A stretch of DNA of 64,000 nucleotides, taken from the NCBI GenBank assembly GCA_014529385.2, contig CM043967.1, positions 131,127,182 to 131,191,181 of the forward strand, written 5' to 3'. The DNA comes from Adiantum capillus-veneris (taxonomy: Eukaryota > Streptophyta > Polypodiopsida > Polypodiales > Pteridaceae). Position 1 is the first letter of the stretch, and every line of letters begins with the position of its first letter. The translations under genes were made by a program, and so were the position numbers. Below are positions 63,835 through 64,000 of the stretch, piece by piece. The notes below the pieces were generated by a model. The model was not told the origin of the DNA. It searched no databases and saw only the letters and a program-made list of their open reading frames with translations.

Positions 63835-63999
63835 TTAAGAGATCTCTCTCTCATCCTCGCATAACTCAGCATAACTTCCTATATCTATATAGAGCTCTCC
63901 GTTTAAACACATATCCTCTGTTTCATTTTGTAGCTCCTCTGCATGCACCCCATATAGAGTAGTAGCATCTTGATGCTCGTCTGGCACCACCGCAGCGGC
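63835..63999 (-). CDS. C-terminal end of an upstream CACTA gene (partial)
   Basis: A frame enters from the right edge and ends at TAA (63837-63835) after 54 residues. It is acidic (EELQNETEDM, LYIDIGSYAELCEDERE). Its position upstream of the TNPA-like gene in the same orientation fits the tail of the main CACTA transposase (TNPD/Transposase_21 type), but no diagnostic motif lies within the window. Confidence 0.35.
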   Translation of the reverse strand, partial: AAAVVPDEHQDATTLYGVHAEELQNETEDMCLNGELYIDIGSYAELCEDEREIS

Positions 64000-64000
64000 T

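Larger units (their letters stand above)
61601..64000 (-). mobile_element. CACTA (En/Spm) transposon, terminal part
   Basis: Starts with the superfamily terminus CACTACAAGA at 61601 (ATA on its left could be the 3-bp target duplication). It continues with a dense subterminal array of TAGCGACG units and carries a Transposase_24-like gene reading toward this end. The other terminus and the main transposase gene lie beyond 64000. Confidence 0.75.

Overview
The window reads as nuclear DNA of a land plant with a large, repeat-rich genome. The evidence is nested LTR retrotransposons of both the Ty1/copia and Ty3/gypsy types, initiator-tRNA-Met and tRNA-Asp type primer sites, a CACTA (En/Spm) DNA transposon, a Tourist-like MITE, many (TC)n/(AC)n microsatellites, and one intact intronless F-box gene. 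The species cannot be named from the sequence. No rRNA, functional tRNA, CRISPR or prokaryotic-style operon was seen.

Layout. 1-7340: a decayed Ty3 chromovirus (RNase H, integrase, chromodomain) split by a Copia element at 855-6439. That Copia has a perfect 5-bp target duplication, yet its gag-C/pol/LTR block is inverted relative to its gag-N/primer-site/LTR block. 9280-12390: a second Ty3 remnant with two consecutive integrase zinc-binding regions and a protease-like segment downstream of integrase. 12520-16529: a 5'-truncated Copia with a complete 3' LTR. 17836-32780: Ty3 element A on the minus strand (tRNA-Asp type primer site, about 11 kb without its insert). It has several zinc knuckles, a normal protease before RT and a second retropepsin-like domain after the integrase C-terminus. 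Its 5' LTR carries a nested 3.9-kb Copia derivative (28838-32731). 33483-38026: Ty3 element D (minus), with gag, protease and an RT stub, plus an unrecognised protein-coding segment between its primer site and gag. A possible first exon of that segment lies at 38171-38311. 39700-41000: non-coding DNA with a repeated near-perfect palindrome. 41114-44403: element C, a non-autonomous LTR element that encodes unfamiliar proteins ending in a coiled coil. 44479-49545: Ty3 element B, a 3'-truncated relative of A in the opposite orientation. 49546-56323: mostly non-coding, with microsatellites and a MITE that holds a tRNA-like promoter. 56324-57685: the F-box gene (minus). 59144-61593: a gag-only Copia derivative. 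61601-64000: the terminal part of a CACTA element, with a palindromic subterminal repeat array, a three-exon Transposase_24-like gene and the tail of an upstream gene.

Almost every coding region belongs to a mobile element and most are broken. Only the F-box gene and the CACTA gene look intact. Three patterns recur: (i) a retropepsin-like domain 3' of integrase in two different Ty3 remnants; (ii) dinucleotide microsatellites placed about 70-110 bp downstream of a TATA box in several unrelated LTRs; (iii) non-autonomous derivatives that keep gag or gag-like genes and lose pol (element C, the Copia at 28838, the element at 59144, element D).
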